Assembly: GCF_002101555.1 (NCBI RefSeq)
Contig: NZ_LQOL01000038.1
Coordinates: 124,001 to 188,000, forward strand
Length of the DNA: 64,000 bases
Direction of reading: 5' to 3'
Source: Mycolicibacterium canariasense
GTDB taxonomy: Bacteria; Actinomycetota; Actinomycetes; Mycobacteriales; Mycobacteriaceae
The position numbers and the translations under genes are program-made. Each line of letters opens with the position of its first letter. The first letter of the stretch is position 1. Under the pieces are notes generated by a model that worked only from the letters and a program-made list of their open reading frames with translations, was not told where the DNA came from and ran no database searches. Shown here piece after piece: positions 61,482 through 64,000 of this stretch.

Positions 61482-62570
61482 CTACAGCGCGACGCGTTCC
61501 CGGTCGCGCCGGGCGACTCCGGTCTGAGCATCGAAGAAATGCGTCCGTTCCGGTGGCAGCACCAGGCCGATGTCGGTGCCCGGCGCCAGCACGGTATCGG
61601 CGGGTGCCTGCGCGATCACCCGGGTCTGTTCGTCACCGGTGCCGACGACCGTGGTCACCAGTACGTGACTGCCCAAGGGTTCGACGAAGTCGACACGAGC
61701 CGCCAACATGCCGGCTGCCCACTGCCGATGCACCTGCAGGTGCTCGGGTCGCACCCCCACGGTGACCGGACCGTCCGCCGACCCCGCCGGCGCCACCTCG
61801 GCCCCACCGATGTGCAGCAGGCCGGACCGGATCACCCCCGGCATCAGGTTCATCGGCGGGCTGCCCATGAACGCCGCGACGAAGGTGTTGGCCGGCCGGT
61901 TGTAGATATCGTCGGTGGTGCCGATCTGCTGCACCTCGCCCTCGGACATCACGCACAGCCGGTCCCCCAGCGTCATCGCCTCCACCTGGTCATGGGTGAC
62001 GTAGATGGAGGTCACCGGAACCTCTCGGTGCAGGCGCTTGAGGTCACCGCGAACCTGGTTGCGCAACTTGGCATCCAGATTCGACAGCGGCTCGTCGAGC
62101 AGGAACGCCTGCGGTTGCCGCACCAGCGCCCGGCCCATCGCCACCCGCTGCCGCTGGCCGCCCGACAGCTGCCCCGGCTTGCGGTCAAGAAGCGCGGTGA
62201 TCTGCAACAGTTCTGCCGTTTCCCGCACCCTGCGGTCGATTTCGGCGCGCGGGGTGCGACGCTGCCGCAGTCCGTACGCGAGGTTGCGGTACACCGACAT
62301 GTGCGGGTAGAGCGCGTAGTTCTGGAACACCATCGCGATATCCCGCTGGCCCGGGGTGAGATCGTTGACGACGGTGCCGCCGATCCGGATTTCACCGGAG
62401 GAGGGTTTGTCGAGTCCGGCCAACATCCGCAGCGCGGTGCTCTTACCGCAACCCGACGGCCCGACCAGGATCAGGAATTCCCCGTCGGCCACCGTGAGGT
62501 TCAGCCCCTTGAGGGCATGCACACCGCCGGGGAATCGGCGGCTCACATCACGGAACTCTACTTCTGCCAC
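61482..62570 (-). CDS. Sugar ABC transporter ATP-binding protein (UgpC/MsmK-like)
   Basis: 362 residues. Walker A is GPSGCGKST near residue 38, the Q-loop FQNYALYPHM, the signature LSGGQRQR, Walker B FLLDEPLSNLD, and the switch His in YVTHDQVEAM. The C-terminal TOBE/regulatory domain continues to the end, as in MalK/UgpC. It energises the two permeases encoded just upstream. GTG start three bases after the permease stop. The order permease, permease, ATPase resembles Mtb Rv2040c-Rv2038c, but the sugar is unknown. Confidence 0.94.
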   Translation of the reverse strand: MAEVEFRDVSRRFPGGVHALKGLNLTVADGEFLILVGPSGCGKSTALRMLAGLDKPSSGEIRIGGTVVNDLTPGQRDIAMVFQNYALYPHMSVYRNLAYGLRQRRTPRAEIDRRVRETAELLQITALLDRKPGQLSGGQRQRVAMGRALVRQPQAFLLDEPLSNLDAKLRNQVRGDLKRLHREVPVTSIYVTHDQVEAMTLGDRLCVMSEGEVQQIGTTDDIYNRPANTFVAAFMGSPPMNLMPGVIRSGLLHIGGAEVAPAGSADGPVTVGVRPEHLQVHRQWAAGMLAARVDFVEPLGSHVLVTTVVGTGDEQTRVIAQAPADTVLAPGTDIGLVLPPERTHFFDAQTGVARRDRERVAL

Positions 62571-62573
62571 CGC

Positions 62574-63482
62574 TCATCCCTTCAGTCCGGTGCTGGCCAC
62601 CGATTGCACGAAATACCGTTGCGCGCCGACGAAGACCAGCAGCATCGGCAACAGGCTCATCACGTTGGCCGCCATCAGCAGCGGCCACTTCACCCGATGC
62701 GCTCCCTGGAAATAGCTCAGCCCCAACGGAATCGTCATCTGATCCTGAGAGGTGATCACGATCAACGGCCACAGGAAGTCATTCCAGGAAGTGAGCACCG
62801 TCAGGGCCGCCAGGGTCGACAATGCCGGCAGCGACAGCGGTAGCACGATCTTGAACAGCACCCCCAGTCGCGAGGTCCCGTCCACCCGCGCCGCCTCCTC
62901 CAGCTCCACCGGTACCGTCTGGAAGAACTGCCGCAGGAAGAAGATCCCGAAGGCGGTGGCCAGATTGGGCAGCATCAACGCCCCGATGTGGTCGATGCCC
63001 AGGCCGGCCCACACGTTGTCGCCGAACCATTTGACGATGAGGAAGACGGGGATCATGGTGACCTGGAACGGCACCATCAGCGTGGCCATCAATGTCACGA
63101 AAAGCGCACCGCGGCCCAGGAACCGGACCCGCGCGAAGGCGTAGCCGGCCAGACTGCAGACGACGAGGTTGCTCACCAGCACCACCGCGGTGACCATGAC
63201 ACTGTTGGCGAAGAAGTGACCGAACGGCGCCGCGGACCAAGCCTCGGCGTAGTTCTCGAACCTCGGGCTCTCGGGCACCAGCACCGGCGGGAAGCGGTTG
63301 GCCTCCCCCTCGGTCTCCAGCGACGTGACGACCATCCACAGCAGCGGAACGAGCAGCAGGAAGGTCAGCGGAATGAGCACCAGGTGCCACGGGCTGAACG
63401 GCAGCCGCAATCGCCGGCGCACCGGCGCCGGATCCGGTTGCCGCGCCGGGGCTGACGCGGGGCGGGACTGGATCGCGGTCAT
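62574..63482 (-). CDS. Carbohydrate ABC transporter permease (MalG/UgpE type)
   Basis: 302 residues with six membrane helices. The EAA-type cytoplasmic loop ELEEAARVDGTSRLGVLFKIVLPLS contacts the ATPase. The opening RRRLRLPFSPWHLVLIPLTFLLLVPLLWM is typical of MalG-like permeases. It is the second transmembrane subunit of a sugar importer. ATG at 63482 overlaps the stop of the upstream permease (ATGA); the longer frame is not conserved. Confidence 0.94.
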   Translation of the reverse strand: MTAIQSRPASAPARQPDPAPVRRRLRLPFSPWHLVLIPLTFLLLVPLLWMVVTSLETEGEANRFPPVLVPESPRFENYAEAWSAAPFGHFFANSVMVTAVVLVSNLVVCSLAGYAFARVRFLGRGALFVTLMATLMVPFQVTMIPVFLIVKWFGDNVWAGLGIDHIGALMLPNLATAFGIFFLRQFFQTVPVELEEAARVDGTSRLGVLFKIVLPLSLPALSTLAALTVLTSWNDFLWPLIVITSQDQMTIPLGLSYFQGAHRVKWPLLMAANVMSLLPMLLVFVGAQRYFVQSVASTGLKG

Positions 63483-64000
63483 GAGGCGTACACGTGCTTG
63501 CGCGCGAGTCGGAACTGGATCGCGGTGATCACCAGGATGACCACGAACAGCGCGTAGGCCATCGCCGCGGCGTAACCGGCGTCGAACTGCACGAAGGCCC
63601 GGTCCCACAGGTAATAGACGATGACGGTGGTCGCCCGCAGCGGCCCGCCCCGCGTGGTGGCGTAGACCTCGTCGAACAACTGCAGTGCGTTGATGGTCAG
63701 CCAGACGACCAGGAACAGGTTCGCCGGGCCGAGCAACGGCACCGTGATGGTGCGGAACCGGGTGAACGCGCTCGCCCCGTCGATCGCCGCCGCCTCGTGC
63801 AGTTCAGCCGGAACTCCCTGCAGCGCAGCCAGGTACACGATGACCGAGAATCCGGTCCAGCCCCAGATCGTCATCGCCACGATCACGTACATCGCCTGCG
63901 CCGGGGAGGCCAGGAACGGTTGGGACGGGGCGCCGACGGCGTTCAGCGCCGCATTCACCAGCCCGTAGTCCCGGTCGGTGAGCCACAGGAAGATGATGCC
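63479..64000 (-). CDS. Carbohydrate ABC transporter permease (MalF/UgpA type), partial
   Basis: The C-terminal 173 residues of a sugar permease; the frame continues past the window edge, so the start is not visible. It has the EAA loop ELHEAAAIDGASAFTRFRTITVPLLGP and at least four membrane segments (for example AMAYALFVVILVITAIQF). It forms a heterodimer with the permease encoded next, with ATGA overlap. A substrate-binding lipoprotein gene is expected further upstream. Confidence 0.92.
   Translation of the reverse strand, partial: GIIFLWLTDRDYGLVNAALNAVGAPSQPFLASPAQAMYVIVAMTIWGWTGFSVIVYLAALQGVPAELHEAAAIDGASAFTRFRTITVPLLGPANLFLVVWLTINALQLFDEVYATTRGGPLRATTVIVYYLWDRAFVQFDAGYAAAMAYALFVVILVITAIQFRLARKHVYAS

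Overview
The window is a GC-rich actinobacterial chromosome segment, almost certainly from a fast-growing mycobacterium (Mycolicibacterium-like). Many genes are close matches, in the same order, to the Mycobacterium tuberculosis (Mtb) stretch Rv3297 to Rv3342 as I remember it: nei, a pseudouridine synthase, glpD2, lpdA, Rv3304, amiA1, amiB1, deoD, pmmB, upp, Rv3311, add, deoA, cdd, sdhCDAB, an Rv3329-like aminotransferase, dacB1, the Rv3335c-like YihY protein, trpS, an Rv3338-like hydrolase, icd, metC, metA and Rv3342. Homology and synteny statements come from sequence recognition and memory; no search was run.

Layout. 1-263 is the 3' end of nei. 264-3313 is a fatty-acid desaturase plus its electron-transfer reductase, divergent from a FabR/DesT-type TetR regulator with operator-like palindromes between them. 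3335-5146 holds an SDR and an FkbM methyltransferase. 5195-12272 is glycerol-3-phosphate and redox metabolism plus two amidohydrolases. 12291-24291 is mainly nucleoside and base salvage (deoD, pmmB, upp, add, deoA, cdd), interrupted by an AbrB-type membrane protein with a MarR regulator, by a two-gene cassette that looks like type VII secretion substrates (an EspC-like small protein and a WxG-helical NlpC/P60 hydrolase), and by two alpha/beta hydrolases. 24510-27999 is sdhCDAB, closed by a long perfect hairpin.

28083-47071 is the accessory part. It is a string of self-contained catabolic and regulatory modules: alcohol and aldehyde dehydrogenases with a cupin-XRE regulator; an ECF41 sigma factor with its carboxymuconolactone-decarboxylase partner and a matching ECF41-type promoter; an amine or amino-acid catabolic set (APC permease, aldehyde dehydrogenase, Lrp regulator, class III aminotransferase) with a repeat-bearing secreted protein; a two-component system beside two small membrane proteins; and a TetR/FAH-hydrolase module divergent from an alpha/beta hydrolase across two near-identical operators.

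47152-59320 returns to conserved genes: dacB1, YihY, trpS, xthA, a monomeric isocitrate dehydrogenase, and a metC-metX-methyltransferase operon preceded by a SAM-IV riboswitch. 59284-64000 ends with a TetR/FAD-monooxygenase operon and a carbohydrate ABC transporter that runs off the window edge.

Stop/start overlaps of the ATGA or GTGA type are frequent, and several genes look leaderless, as is usual in mycobacteria. No tRNA, rRNA, CRISPR array, insertion sequence or prophage gene was seen.
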